From NCBI GenBank assembly GCA_905331475.1, contig CAJNYU010001437.1, positions 108,653 to 172,652 on the forward strand: a stretch of DNA of 64,000 bases. The letters run 5' to 3'. Within the stretch, counting starts at the first letter, position 1. The number at the start of each line of letters is the position of its first letter. Made by a program: the position numbers and the translations under genes. Positions 15,737 through 28,548 of this stretch are shown in pieces. Below the pieces are notes generated by a model that made no database searches, was not told the DNA's origin, and saw only the letters and a program-made list of their open reading frames with translations. Source of the stretch: Rotaria socialis (taxonomy: Eukaryota > Rotifera > Eurotatoria > Philodinida > Philodinidae).

Positions 15737-18700
15737 TTAACTTGTTTTAAGTTTAATATATTTTTTACCATTGACCATTTTTTCTTCGATATTTAAACGC
15801 CTTAATATTGTGGCTAATTTTTGCACAATACCTTCTTTCATTTCTTTTGTACGTAAGTTTTCTGCTTTAGGTAAAAAGTTTTGAATTAACTCTTTCGATG
15901 TCATATGTTGTTTCCGTAAAAGTAAACTTCGAACTTTGTCTTCAGTAATTGTTTCACTAAATTGCATTACAATAAATAAATATTTTCAGCAGCAAATAAA
16001 CCATAACACTAACCTGGGGTTTGCTGGTGTAGTTGGAAGTGACATAACTTGTGATTTAATGGCTCGCATTTCTTCTTCCTTTGCTTTCTTGTGACCTTTT
16101 TCTAGAGAGACAAACATATATTGTTCTATCTCTCGGAGGGCACACAATCAATGATACATATTTGAGATGCTATCAATCTGAAACTTGATATACTCGTGAA
16201 AGTCTTACTAAAACTTATCTCGCATTTCATCTCTAGGTAAACTTAGCACTCATTGCTTGGTAGTGAAAGCCTCAACGAAAACGAACATCTCTCTAATAGC
16301 TTCATTTGAAATCGAAACTCTTTGATGACGATCATATCTTTCTGTGAGTAGACACGATCTAAATCTTTCTGCCTCAAGCAAGGATACAGATCTATTTCTT
16401 TCTTGACACCCACCGGTTTTAATTTGTTCCAATGGAGCTGATTGATTACTCGTAGAAGTCTAAATAGAATAAATATTAAGTTTAAGATTGTTTTTTTTTC
16501 TCTTAAATTCTATTTACAGCCATAGGTACAATAGTTTCTTTATCAGGATCATCTGAATCATCGAGATCATCGTCATCTGAACTGGATTCAATTTCTAAGG
16601 AAAAATATCATAAAATTTGTTCTTTCCTTTGTTTCTAAATTCAATGCAAACCTTTACTAACTACATCACTTTTGAGTAATTTAGTAACAGCAGATAAATC
16701 ATCAGCAGCTGTTCTACCATTTTCATCATCGTTGTCATCTAAAGTATTACAACACAAAGAAAAGTGCATAAATAATTTTTTAATAATTAAATATAAATTT
16801 TATCTTTCACCTAAATCATGAGTGTCCTCTTCCTCATCGTCATCATCGAAATCAAGTTCATCTGCATTATCATCCATTTGTTCAAGTTTTTTGTCAATAT
16901 CCGGAACTGTTTTCATTTGCTCATCGACACCTACAAATAGATAAAACGAAATTTGTTGAATAACTGCAGTTGAAAACACAAACCTTTGACTTCATATTTT
17001 TCCGATGTTTTGTCTGTATGACCATCTTAAAATTAAGAATTAAATAGAATATTGAAATGCAATCATATCTATGTACCTTTAACATCTTCTTCGTCGTCAG
17101 ATGTTTCATCGCTGGTATAATCAATTTCATCACCTAAGAAAATAAAATAATCAATCGTTTTAATAGTAAAAAAAGAAATTAATTAGTTATTTCATTTTAT
17201 GTCTCTGAAATAGGCTCCGCAATTATAATTATGAAAAGCAAACGTGTTGAAATAATTATTTTGAATGAATTAATTCTGTTCGATTTCAATCAAGAGAAAA
17301 ACATGCTTTTCAGTGAAACAAAGGATTTATATCAATTAATTCTTACATTCATGATCACCATCATCAGAATCTTCTTTATCTTCGCTTGTTTGACGTTGAA
17401 CAGCCGTCTTTGGTTTTTTCGCTTTTGATTGCGTTGCTTCAGATTCTTCGTCGTCATCACTTAAATTCCAAGCCTCGGGTTGCTTTTTATTATTTTTTTT
17501 ATTTGTTTTAGATTTTTTATTTGATTTATCATTATCATCTTTGTCATCTCGATCGTCATCATCTTCTTCTTCTAAAAAAAACTAGATTCTTTTTCTATTG
17601 TTTGATCCGAGACTGTTTACCTTCTTCATTTTCATTAATCCAATCTTCATTATCAAGTAATTTAAAACTACGTTTACTTTTAGTTGTTGTTTTTCTTCCT
17701 TTTTCATCATCGTTTTCAATACTATCATCATCTCCTTTTTCTTTTGCGACTTGATGTTTCATAAACCATTTACTTAAATGTTTGTGTCGTTCTTGATATT
17801 GCTTTTCAGCTTCCTCAAAATCAAGTGTTTTATAAACATTTGTTGGTGTAAATCCATACCAATCTTCAACAGGATATGCTTCGAAACCATCTTTGCCTTG
17901 AATAAATACATAATAAGATGAATTAGTTGTAACACCACCTTTTTTTAATCCTCGAAAATGTTTTAATTTTTTTTCGGTTGATGAACGATCAGTTAATAAC
18001 CAAGGAAGATCTTCAACATTTGTTCCTTTCGTTGCAAAACGTTTTCGTTTTAATGCTTCCTTTTGTTCACGACCATATTCACTTCCAGCACCGGTTTTAG
18101 GCAAAACAAGACCAAGTGACGTTGTGATTGTTCCCGATGAGACTGAAGCATTAGCATCAAGATTTGTTGGTGCACGATATGTGTATGGATTTATTTCACG
18201 TCTCATTTCTATTGCTTTCCAATCTTTAACATCAACTGATACACCACTTGCGAATTCCATAATCCCATATTGAGCTCGAGTTCTAAAAAAAGAATGAAGA
18301 ATTATTAATATAATTTGTTGGAAAACATACAATGATCTATCTCAACTATAAACGAGTAGAATCCTTGTAATTTTTTTTCTCTATCAAATCGTCCACATGT
18401 TTTTATATGCAAACGTGTATGTTTGACAAAACAATCAAATTATCTTACTGATAATAATAGACGTACAGATCATGAGTGTATGACTTACTTAGGTACTCTC
18501 ACAGAAACATCTTTCGAAGCTGCTGCAGCTGCCGTTTGTGCTGCTGCTGTTGCTGCTGCTGTTGACGGCATTGATGTTGAGATTGATGCTACTGTCGGTG
18601 AAGTTGATATTGCCATTATATTTGGTCGTAGTATCGTTGTAGTTGGCTGTGATGCCGTCAAAGGCAAACGTGATACTGGTTGAGGTGTAAGAAGACTAGG

Positions 18701-19003
18701 TGATAAATTTGTATTTGTTGTTATTATTTGTCTTGGTGAAGTGGAAGCAAAACGCTGCGGTTGCAAAGAAGCGTAGACAGGTGATGGACCAAGAAGACGA
18801 GGTTGAGGTTGAGGTTGAACTTGATAGAGTGTTGACGGTTGTGGAGACATTATTGGCTGACGTACAGTTGATATTTGATAACTCGACTGTTGTTGTGTTT
18901 GTACTTGTTGACCGGCAGTCGTGATTATTGTTGGTCGTACATTGAAATGAGTTATATTTGATGGTTGAACGATGTATACCGGTCGATTACTGTTTGGCTG
19001 CAT
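15737..19003 (-). CDS. GTF2F1: General transcription factor IIF subunit 1 (RAP74)
   Basis: Multi-exon on the minus strand. The first exon, 18489-19003, begins MQPNSNRPVY and encodes a Gln/Pro/Ser/Thr-rich leader longer than in vertebrates. It ends VSVRVPK, joining exon 2 (17621-18282) as TRAQYGIMEFAS, exactly the family's dimerisation-domain start. Exon 2 has DLPWLL, the GLKKGGVTTNSSYYVFIQ core and the AYPVEDWYGFTP block seen in RAP74. Several small exons between about 16,000 and 17,580 encode an acidic, Lys/Asp/Glu-rich linker. The last exon (15737-15959) encodes the winged-helix C-terminus, with LATILRRLNIEEKMVNGKKY. TFIIF brings RNA polymerase II to the promoter and aids elongation. The internal exon borders in the linker are only approximate. 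Confidence 0.93.
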
Positions 19004-20336
19004 CGTTTTTAATTATATATATATTTTTTTCCAAATTTCTTTGGAACCCTGTTACTTTCTGAGTTGTGTCCTTAAACACATACAAGTTGCAACTTTTATT
19101 CTAAATATTTCCCAATGGATGAGTCAGTTTTTTTGCTTGAATATTGATTGGTTATTTAGTACACACTATTGTCAAATGGAAAAGAGAATTACAACAACGA
19201 CAACGAATTGTTATTTTTTATAATAATTTTTTGTAAGTAAGTCTTCTAATTCAAAACAGATCGGATATATTCAGGAAGAGCGCAAAAAATTAGCGACACC
19301 GTCGTCATCGGATTACTTCGCTAGTTTCAATTACTTAAGTCATCATGACTAAAATAAAAACACACTCAGTGGTTTGCACTGTGCAAATGTTATATGAAAG
19401 TTGCAGGTATGTCAAAAGATAGATGTCATGTAAGAACGATGAAATTTTATTGCTTAAAAAATAGTGTACAAAAAAATCATAAATAAATAACCCAAACAAT
19501 CAATTGTAACATTTATAGTCCTAATTCTTCTATTTCTATTACGAAAACTAGTCATTATTTTATTGTACACTGTGGAGATCTCTATAATTCTACCCACATT
19601 TAGCCAAATAAGCGTCGCACCAATTGCAACATTTTATAACTCGAATTTCCATCGGATTGCTATCAATCAACGGATATGCAATTGAAATAGCTCTTTTAAT
19701 ATTTGTAAAGCGACTGGCTCGTCTTCCAGTTTACTTTCGCAATTCTTTAAGAAATAGCTATCAAAATATCACTCATGATCATTTTGTTTCAGTTCTGGGG
19801 GATGCTAGGCTCTTAAAAAACTTCAAAAGACCTGCTCAAGCTTTGATATGGTAGATATAGCCATTTTAACTCCAATATAGCGTCATTATTCAATAAGTTA
19901 CTCGATTTATTATTCATCGATAAATTTTATTTTTTAACTGTTGTCGGTCTATTAGCGATTGTCTTAACGATGTTGGCACACGTCTGGTTAAGACTGCGTA
20001 CTAATTTTCGATCGTTGTCGGCACGTATGAAAGCTTAAACAATTTCAACAAAATAAATATAACCGTTCACATCGTGTAGTTTTTCATTTTTTATGTGACT
20101 TTCTTTCTTTTCTTCTTTACAAATCATGTGTGTTGATTTCTGTACATGCATATTAGTGCTATTCTTTCATATGTGAATATTAATATTAATACAAATAACA
20201 ATTGTCGTTTCACGACATCTAGATTTGTCAAATTATACTATTGGTTCACACCATCACATCAATAATTTTGTATCAGTTCCGTTGTTGTTAGATAATTATA
20301 CACACACAAAGATAGAATGAAAATCATGTAAAGGTC
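19004..20336. other. intergenic; possible small transmembrane-protein exon
   Basis: Mostly AT-rich. At about 19847-20038 the plus strand has a coding-looking end: a frame with a clear hydrophobic segment (KFYFLTVVGLLAIVLTMLAH) followed by a basic tail ending ARMKA and a TAA at 20036-20038. An upstream open stretch at 19624-19854 is also partly hydrophobic but has no ATG, and I could not join the two by a convincing splice. This may be the 3' end of a small membrane-protein gene or a relic. Confidence 0.3.
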
Positions 20337-21658
20337 ATGACACGTACAAATAATAATTCCGAATATTCATCATCTCGTAGATCGTCCTCATCGTCAGCTA
20401 GTATAACACAATCATCCTCAACCGAAGCCAAAGATGTAATTAGTCAAAATGAACTTAAAATTCAAAGGTTATTACTTGAATTACAAGATGATCTGAAAAA
20501 AACAAAAGAGTGCTACACTACTAGCCGTGATGCGTGGCTTTCTATTCAACAGCCAAAGTCACCTACGTCCTCAAATGAAAATGCAAGTTCTCAATCACCA
20601 AAAAATAATCTAAACGAAGCATTGACTAATGTTCGAAGTGAAATAGAGATGTATAAAACTGCTCTAGACAAAATTTCACAAGTTCGGCAATTACAAATTG
20701 AAATTGCAAATGCTTCAAAGCATCATAATGATGCTACACGCAGTCATACAACACGACGAGGTTTAGCTGATCTTCTTTCACACATGGCGTATGCTTTAAA
20801 AACTTGGTATGGAAACGAAAATAGTGAGCACGATACAAATAAAGTGAGTTTCCGATGAAATATCAAAGATACTTTGAAAATTTTTGTTGATTAACAAAAA
20901 CTCGTATCTCCTTCATGAATCCTGTCTTTTTTTACATCTAAAATTAACGATTATAACTGACTGAGAACTTAGATTTGCTTCGGTAAAGATTATGCATAAC
21001 ATAGTTCTAATCAAGTTTAAAGATTTGGTACTTGTGGCAAGCATTATTTTGATCTCGAATGTTCGTTCAAGAAAGTAGTTCACCCATCGTTTAGTCTTAA
21101 TAAGTTTCTCTATTACAAAAAAAAAACCACTGAGACAGCCAATATTCATTGATGAATTTTATTGATTTTTTTCTTCTTTAGAGTGATGTTTCACCACCTC
21201 CGCTTTGTGGTGCCGTACCTGCTGCATCAAATCATGTATGCCATGTCGGTGATCGTATAGCAGGTTTTGTAGAAAGTGACGATGGTGATGAAAATTGGAT
21301 ATTAGCTGAAGTAGCAAATGTACATCCGAACAAAACAAAATATGATATTGTTGATATTGATGCAGAACCCGACAAAGGACATTATTATAATATTTATAAA
21401 AGACATATTATACCGTTACCACAATGGCGTGCGTGTCCATTAACATGTCCACAAGCATTATTTCTACCACGTACTGTTGTACTCGCCCTCTATCCTCAGA
21501 CATCATGTTTCTATAAAGGTGTTGTTGAAAGCATACCACGAGTGGGTAAAGATTGCTATAGTATCATATTTGAAGATTCATCTTATAACAGTGGCTACTC
21601 ACCCGAGTTTGATGTACCCCAAATGTTTGTTGTTGCTTACAAAGATGTAAAAAAATAA
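20337..21658 (+). CDS. SGF29: SAGA-associated factor 29 (tandem Tudor H3K4me reader)
   Basis: Two exons, 20337-20843 and 21182-21658, separated by a 337-bp intron with GTGAGT donor, give 327 aa. The N-terminal half is Ser-rich then helical and coiled-coil-like (IQRLLLELQDDLKKTKE). The second exon is the tandem Tudor domain: PLCGAVPAASNHV, VGDRIAGFVES, ENWILAEVANV, YDIVDIDAE, IIPLPQWRA, TVVLALYPQTSCFYKGVV and YSIIFEDSSYNSGYSP. These match SGF29/CCDC101 block by block, including the aromatic residues of the methyl-lysine pocket. The family reads trimethylated H3K4 and anchors the SAGA acetyltransferase complex on chromatin. Confidence 0.95.
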
Positions 21659-22140
21659 TAGCTATGTTTATCTCATTTTCCTTTTGTTTATCTATATCGA
21701 AGTATTGAAAAATATACACATACATATGAGTCTAGGAGAACTGGGGCAAATAAAATTTTTGTATTTCTAGTTTCTTTTAAGTGGTTGTACTAATTGGTAT
21801 TTATACTTGAAGATCTAACTGTCGCTCTTAAGCAGATTTAATGTGTCTGTTTTATCTTTGAATGAATTAAAGGGTGCGAAATGAATCTTTATAAAATTGG
21901 TATAGAATGAGTGTAGGGCTGAACATTTCAAACGACTATGACTCACATTGTATTAGCAAATAAAATCTTGTAAATATATCGAAACTAATTTCTCCCTTAC
22001 ATTTTTTAAAATTTTATCAAAGAAGTGCCGAAACTTGCTAACTATGAATCTCTTAGTGAGAACGCCGTGTAGTTTTACTCATTTTAGAATATAAATGTAA
22101 ACAATTAATTACAATTTTAGATTGAAATATAAAATTATAG
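21659..22140. other. intergenic between SGF29 and ZCCHC10
   Basis: 482 bp, AT-rich, no ORF of note. Both genes are on the plus strand, so it must hold the SGF29 3' UTR and the ZCCHC10 promoter. Confidence 0.5.
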
Positions 22141-22882
22141 ATGTGTTCAATACCACCTCGAAAACCTCGTGCACTGATGCGTGAACGGTAAGATTTGATC
22201 TTCAGTTTTAATATATCAAAAAGTATTTCTTTAAATTTAATGAAAGATATTTCTATACCAAAAGAACGGAAATACTCAATAGAAAAATTACTTCTTGCTA
22301 CAGTGAAAAGATTTCATTAGACTTGAAAACGGCATCAGCTAGTGAATTTTTGATAAGAATTCTTTTTTTTCTGTTTTAGTCTTGAAAAAGAAAGTACGGT
22401 TGCTCAGTGTCAAAAATGTTTAACAAAAGGCCATTGGACATTTGAGTGTAAAGGCAAAAGAAAATATGTTGAACGACCATCGCGTACACAACTACTGGAA
22501 AAACGTATAAAACAATTAAAAAAAAGTAAAGAAGATGAAGAAACAAATGCTAATGAAACGAGAAAAAAGTATTTAGAAATTTCTTTTTTTAAGTTTTAAT
22601 TCATAAAGATTATTTTTTCTTCACAGACAATTAAATGATGATTTACAAACAATCAAATTTGATAAAAATAATAATGATAATGATGATGGCAATTCATCGG
22701 ATTCAAGCTCAAGTAGTTCATCATCATCGTCGAGTTCCTCGTCATCGTCTTCGTCATCGTCCTCTTCGTCATCGTCCAGTGAAACATCTACAACTAGCAG
22801 CAGTAGTGATTCCAGTGATGAAGAAAATGGACCGCCATCAGATACGAATAATGAATCACCAAAAAAGAAAATCAAAGTTTAA
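22141..22882 (+). CDS. ZCCHC10: Zinc finger CCHC domain protein 10
   Basis: Three exons (22141-22187, 22380-22568 and 22627-22882) total 492 bp, or 163 aa. A single zinc knuckle reads CQKCLTKGHWTFEC (C-x2-C-x4-H-x4-C), followed by GKRKYVERPSRT. That combination is diagnostic of ZCCHC10. The C-terminal half is a long serine tract with acidic residues ending in a basic KKKIKV tail, as in vertebrate homologues. The serine run uses mixed TCA, TCG, TCC and AGT codons, so it is not a simple recent triplet expansion. The family is nuclear; its molecular role is poorly defined. Confidence 0.92.
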
Positions 22883-23415
22883 AATTTTATTTTGTTATCA
22901 CTCAGCTGTATTATTCGAGTGTAAACTACATTGTAATAAACATTTCTTGTTGTTCTTTTTCCTTATACAGATGTGACGAAGGTTTCGGTTTTTTGTTAGA
23001 AAAAAAAAGAAGGAAAATACTATTTAGTTTGGCTGTGTACATATATAAATATATATATGCGCTGATTGGTGTTTGTTTCAGCATAATAAAATAAGTTGAA
23101 TGAACATGCAAAAAGAAAAAAAAACTCCTTATATCAATTTAGTAAAATTCTCATTTTCTCAGAGCCTTTTTTTGCGGTTGACATCATTCTTTCTCGAGCC
23201 ATTATGTTTCTTTTTTTCTTCTTTGTATTGGCTTGATGATATAGTGTATGTGGTGAAATCGGCTCGATGCGTTTGGTTAATGCGAGCACCACATTCGCCA
23301 TTCTGTTCCGTTGGCGTCACTTAATGAGGTAGGAAAGAAGAGTAGGACGCAAAACAGGCGAGATTTTTTTTACTCTTCAACTCACAGTTAGCAACCTATG
23401 CATACTAAACAATAA

Positions 23416-23451
<36 letters not shown>

Positions 23452-23647
23452 CTTTTATATCAGCTCCATTTGTTCTTTATTTTTCATTTTATCGGTTCGT
23501 ACATATTTATTTTGCGAATGCTTTGCCTTGAACCGATCACGTTGTAAATACGACAGAGAAAAAGAAAAAGAAAAAATATGGTTGCATTTCACTTTTACTA
23601 TTTTTCTCTTTGTCATTTATATCATTTTAATATAAAAGAAAGCGGCT
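22883..23647. other. intergenic; (AT)n microsatellite at 23419-23449
   Basis: No gene. It contains an (AT)n run and AT-rich sequence leading to the PPEF start. Confidence 0.5.
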
Positions 23648-26600
23648 ATGAACTCCGCGAAGTTATCTCAGGTAAGATTTGATTGTTCTACTGTACGGTT
23701 ATCGTTCGTAACAGACGTTATTCTTCATGTAATATATTAGTTTGTTTGATATTAAAGGAAAAAAATGAATTTATGTCGTAAAGAATTTTCAAGGAAATTT
23801 ATTTAATTGTCTAGATATTAGTCGAATGCTGTTCTAATTTGTGGGAAAGATTGAATGTTTTTTGTTTTAGATCATACCACAAGTAGCATCACTGTCTGAT
23901 CAATCAGATAGAATCGAAATGGCTACGCGCTTACCTTCAGCAGGAGGTACGAATTATTTTATTGCTTGTTTTCGGTCGTAAATTACGGTCGTAAAAGTTT
24001 TATGAAGAATTATTAAAAATTAGAATTATGTAAATGGCTATACTTTGAAGGAAAATTTTCTTTTTTTTCTCTAGTTGACAAATCCGCAGCAAAAATCCAA
24101 GCTGCATTCCGTTCACATCAAGCGCGGCTTAGATTAAAGAAGCAAGCAGCATGGAAAATGCACGAGAAACTTGAATATGCCAGCGAACAAACGGAATCGA
24201 AAGTTAGCAAGAAAATGATCAGTTCTTATTTGGTGTTAAATTAGAATTTAAATTTTATTTTATAAAACGTAGCTCAAAGATATGTTTGACAGATTACTTA
24301 AAGCTTCCGAGACATTGTCACCATCGGTTGCGAAATTACTTCAGAAAGCGGGATTACCTGTAGGTAATGTATAGCAGAGTAAAAAATTTATAATTAGATA
24401 TATTCGATTTCATTGTTTGTAGAAGAAAAAGAGCTGCTAAAATCAACAAATCCTGATAGTATTCCAGTTGAGTCAAGTTATCGAGGACCACGTAAGCAAA
24501 TTTTTTATATTATGAATAAATTATTAATTCATTGCTTATCTTAAATACATAGGTATTGATGGTCCAATTACGAGAAAGACATTGGTAGATTTAATTGAAG
24601 CTTTTCAACAAGGACAAGTAAGTGATATAATGCGCGTAATAAAATCTTCAGAGGATTAGGATGCACAACAGAATGAAATATTTTAAAGGTTGACTTTAAA
24701 ATCAATACAATTTATATTCATAGATTAATCTACGTGAATGAAATGTAACGATGAAGTAATAGTAAGAGAAAAATTACTAATGGAAAAGTCCGATAGTTAA
24801 CAACTGGAAACAGATGATTGCCTCATAGCTGCGCCTCAAATAAGCATTACAACGAGCTGAGTTTGTTATGTAAATATTGATATTTTCTTGGAGAATATTT
24901 GGCATTGAAGAATTCTTTCTCGAGCAAAACATAAGCGGTTACTGTTCTGTTGTTTATATTATCAAGTGATGCATTGATTAGATTATTGTGTTAAGGACGT
25001 TTCAAGAGATTTCTAGAGTAGAAGAATCCTTAAAAGATTAGAATTCACAAGTATTCTCTATGAAGTTAAAGCTAGAATTTATTGGATTTGTTCTAGATTA
25101 ATTTCACTGGAAATGATTATTTTCTTCATGAAACTATTCAATAGTTAAACCTCTACGAAGTTTAAAATTCTAATGATTTCAAGAGAATATCAATCATTTC
25201 AATAGATATTTATTAAATTCAAACAACGCATTTTATTCGACTTTCCGGACTTCATGCTATGGCTCAGTATGTTGCTGGATTTTATTTAAATTGTAATTTT
25301 TTTCGCGTACGCTGCTTCGACTGTTTCTTGACAAAGATCATAAGATTTATTAATAGAATTTTTCCCTTTCAGCATTTCTCATTTTATAAAATTAAAAACA
25401 GATATTTTTTTGTTTGTTTGTACGAATTCATAGAATGTGGAGACTATGAAGTTAATTACTGTTTCCACTCGACCTTCATGATATCGTTAACACATGGCTC
25501 CGTTTGATAAAACAGAGTGTAGAAAATTTTTCATGTTTGAAATGCGTCATACAGAAGAAAAGAATACAAACGTGATTATCTGGTAAACAAGTTTCATGAT
25601 CAAAAATTTGTTTTAATGTAAAATAAATTCTGCGTGCATAGAAAAAGAAAACTCAGAGCTGCTACAAATAAAAAATTAATTATTAATTTTCGCTCTATCG
25701 GCAATCGTGTATTCATTCAACAATCTCTAATCATTTTAGTTCTGAAAATTTTAGACAGTTTTTCGTGCTTGTTATACGAATTCGAACTGCTATCACGTCA
25801 CGAATATAATAAGACCAATATCATTTAATAATGATAAGTAGATATCGAATAAAATTTTCGAATGTTTTCGGTCAGAGATAATTATAGTCTCTTATCTCAT
25901 CCGGTTTCACGTGCTTTTCAGTTATAATTAGTTTTATATTCGTAGGTTTTACATGAAAAATATGTATGTGTAATTCTTCATCAAGCACGCGCTATACTTA
26001 AAGCCTTGCCAAATTTCAATCATATCGATTTATCTGTCTTACGTCATATACACATTATTGGCGATCTGCATGGACAATTAGCTGATTTATTACATATATT
26101 TAATGCAGTAAGTGAGATGCACATGAAAATTAGTTCTATTTCAATTAATTGTAGAATGGATTGCCTTCGACTGACAATCCGTATATATTCAATGGGGACT
26201 TTGTGGATCGAGGTCATAATTCAGTTGAAGTTATTCTATTGCTCATGACTTCGTTGGTTCTTTATCCAAGCTCTGTATTTCTTAATCGAGGTAGTTTTGT
26301 TTTTGCTTAAAATAATATTTCTACTTATGAATAAAACTGAATAGGCAATCACGAAGATATTATGGTTACCGTTCGATATGGTTTTCAAAATGAAGTTATC
26401 CAAAAATATAGCGTAAGTTCAAAATATTTTCGATGAAATTAAATTATCATATGTGTATATATATATATATACATTTATTTATTTATTTAGGCGCGCAAAG
26501 GACCAATAATTGATCTATTTAAAGATATATTTAGTTGGCTACCAATTTATTCATACGTTGAAACCGGAGCAGCGAAAATTATTATAATACATGGAGGAAT

Positions 26601-28548
26601 ATCGGATAAAATTAATTTAAAACAAATTAATGCTCTTACGAGAAACAGATGTAAGATCGTATGTGATATATTTAAGTTCCGGAGGGTTCGAATTTTGAAT
26701 GAGATTTGGTTTTTGGAATAATTCGAATAACTAAAATTATTCAACTTGTACTTCAGTGCTAGTGTTTTGTTATAATTACCTTCTACCTTTTCACTCAAGT
26801 TCAATGCCAGATAGGATTATAAATTAAATAAGGGCGTGCCTCATTTTGCCCTTAGATTGAAGCTTTATTTTCATCAGCAGCATTTTTTATCTCTAATCAA
26901 CATGGTGTTTTTCGAAAGCTTAGGCTTAGCTTTGGTCCTAACTATATGATTCATTAGATTTTTAAGTCAGCCTCTTAAATCATGTTTATCTTTATTGTTC
27001 ATTAGATGTTTCAATTGAAGTACCGCCCGAATCAAGAGGTGGCGGTAAACGATTGACTCCTGAGGAAGATAATGAATATCGTCAAATACAAGGTATTGAT
27101 AATAAAATGAAATACTCTCGTATATATTTAATATTAAAAGAAAAATTTTAGATTTATATTGGAGCGATCCAGATCCTCAAGGTCGTAAAGGATGTCGAAA
27201 AAACGACGATAGAAACATTGCTACTTTTTTTGGTGCCGATACAACACGAGATTTTCTTGCTAAATATAATCTTTCAATGATCATACGTTCACATCAAGTC
27301 AAACCAGAAGGCTATGAATATACACATGATCGTAAAGTTCTGACGGTATTTAGTGCATCGAATTATTCTAAAGGATCCAATTGGGGTGCGATTGTACGAT
27401 GGTTTGGATCTATGATGATACTGATTTTGTACGCATTACTATTTCACTCTTTTTTAGGGATTACAATGAGCCAGAGCCATGGATAATTTCATATAAAACT
27501 GAACCTGTTGAAATGGGAAAACTAAGCTTTAATAAACAGTAAGATAATTTCAATAGGAATACGTTTGTCATTTTTTCTTTTGTTTTGTTTTAAAGAGTAA
27601 CATTATTCGAAGATCCAGCATACCATTCATTGGCAGAAAAACTTATGACAAATAAAAATTTACTTCTAAAAGAATTTCAAAATGCAGATACCAATCAGAC
27701 AAGTATTCGATTTGTTTTTGTTTTTGTTTTTGTTAAACAGGATCCTTTTTTTTTCATCGAATTAGATCATTTATCTTTGACTGCTTGGTCGCAAATTATG
27801 TCAAGTGTACTTCAAGTCGATTTACCATGGCTTGTATTACGCAAAAAGCTTGTAGAAGAAGATGAACAAGGAATTCTTTATGATACTCTGTTTGATGGAT
27901 ACCAGCTAGATAACACGAAATTTCAAATGGTATTTCAAAATATATTTCATGTTGGTTAACCTTTTTGTTTTGCTTGTTTTTAGTCTAACACAGGTATTAT
28001 GGAAGATTTATATATGTGGAAAGATATGCTGATGATATTATTTAATTTAATTGATTACAATCATTCTGGTATAGTTTTCTTTCTTCGCTTGAATGAATAT
28101 TTATCTATTGAATATACACAATATCATAGGTTTTATTAGTCGTAATGAATTTTCTGACATTATTAAACTTTTAATTATTGGTGAAAATGGTACCGGTGAA
28201 GTCAATGAAGCATACATTGAAGAACTTACATTGGCTATGGATTTTGATAAGAATGGAAAAATTGATATTAACGAGTTTCTCGGTAGGATATAAACATTGA
28301 ATCTAGTTAACGATACGAAAACAGCTAAAGATCTTGTATTCAAAACTACAGTAAATTTCTATTCTATTTTCAAAAAAATCGACATGTGTTAAATTATCAT
28401 TTGAATTTACAAGTCATGTGAGATTGAATCATTTCTTCTATACGAAATGCCTGATGTTACAGGAAAAGTTCGATTTCAATATTTTCGAAGCCTTGCTGAG
28501 ACATTGAATTTATGTAGCTGTAAATGGTTAAACACAATAAACAGATGA
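23648..28548 (+). CDS. PPEF: Serine/threonine phosphatase with EF-hands (PPEF / rdgC)
   Basis: About 15 exons. The ATG at 23648 begins MNSAKLSQ. An IQ calmodulin-binding motif ([20 protein letters not shown]) follows, then a PPEF linker ([19 protein letters not shown]). The PPP catalytic core is complete: GDLHGQ, GDFVDRG, GNHED, HGGIS, IRSHQ and FSASNY. Two C-terminal EF-hands have full loops (DYNHSGFISRNE and [12 protein letters not shown]). The family is a calcium-regulated phosphatase; Drosophila rdgC dephosphorylates rhodopsin. One intron (24620-25946) is 1.3 kb. A weak-donor intron at about 27403-27458 must be assumed, otherwise the frame breaks. The end is uncertain: either a stop at 28293 (FLGRI) or one more exon after an acceptor near 28461 giving a stop at 28546-28548. 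I chose the longer form because it replaces a readthrough into a GT donor. Confidence 0.92.

Noticed and set aside
27403-27458. Apparent frameshift in the PPEF catalytic end
   Set aside because: A GTTTGG..TTTTTTAG intron restores the frame as [11 protein letters not shown], so a lesion need not be assumed.
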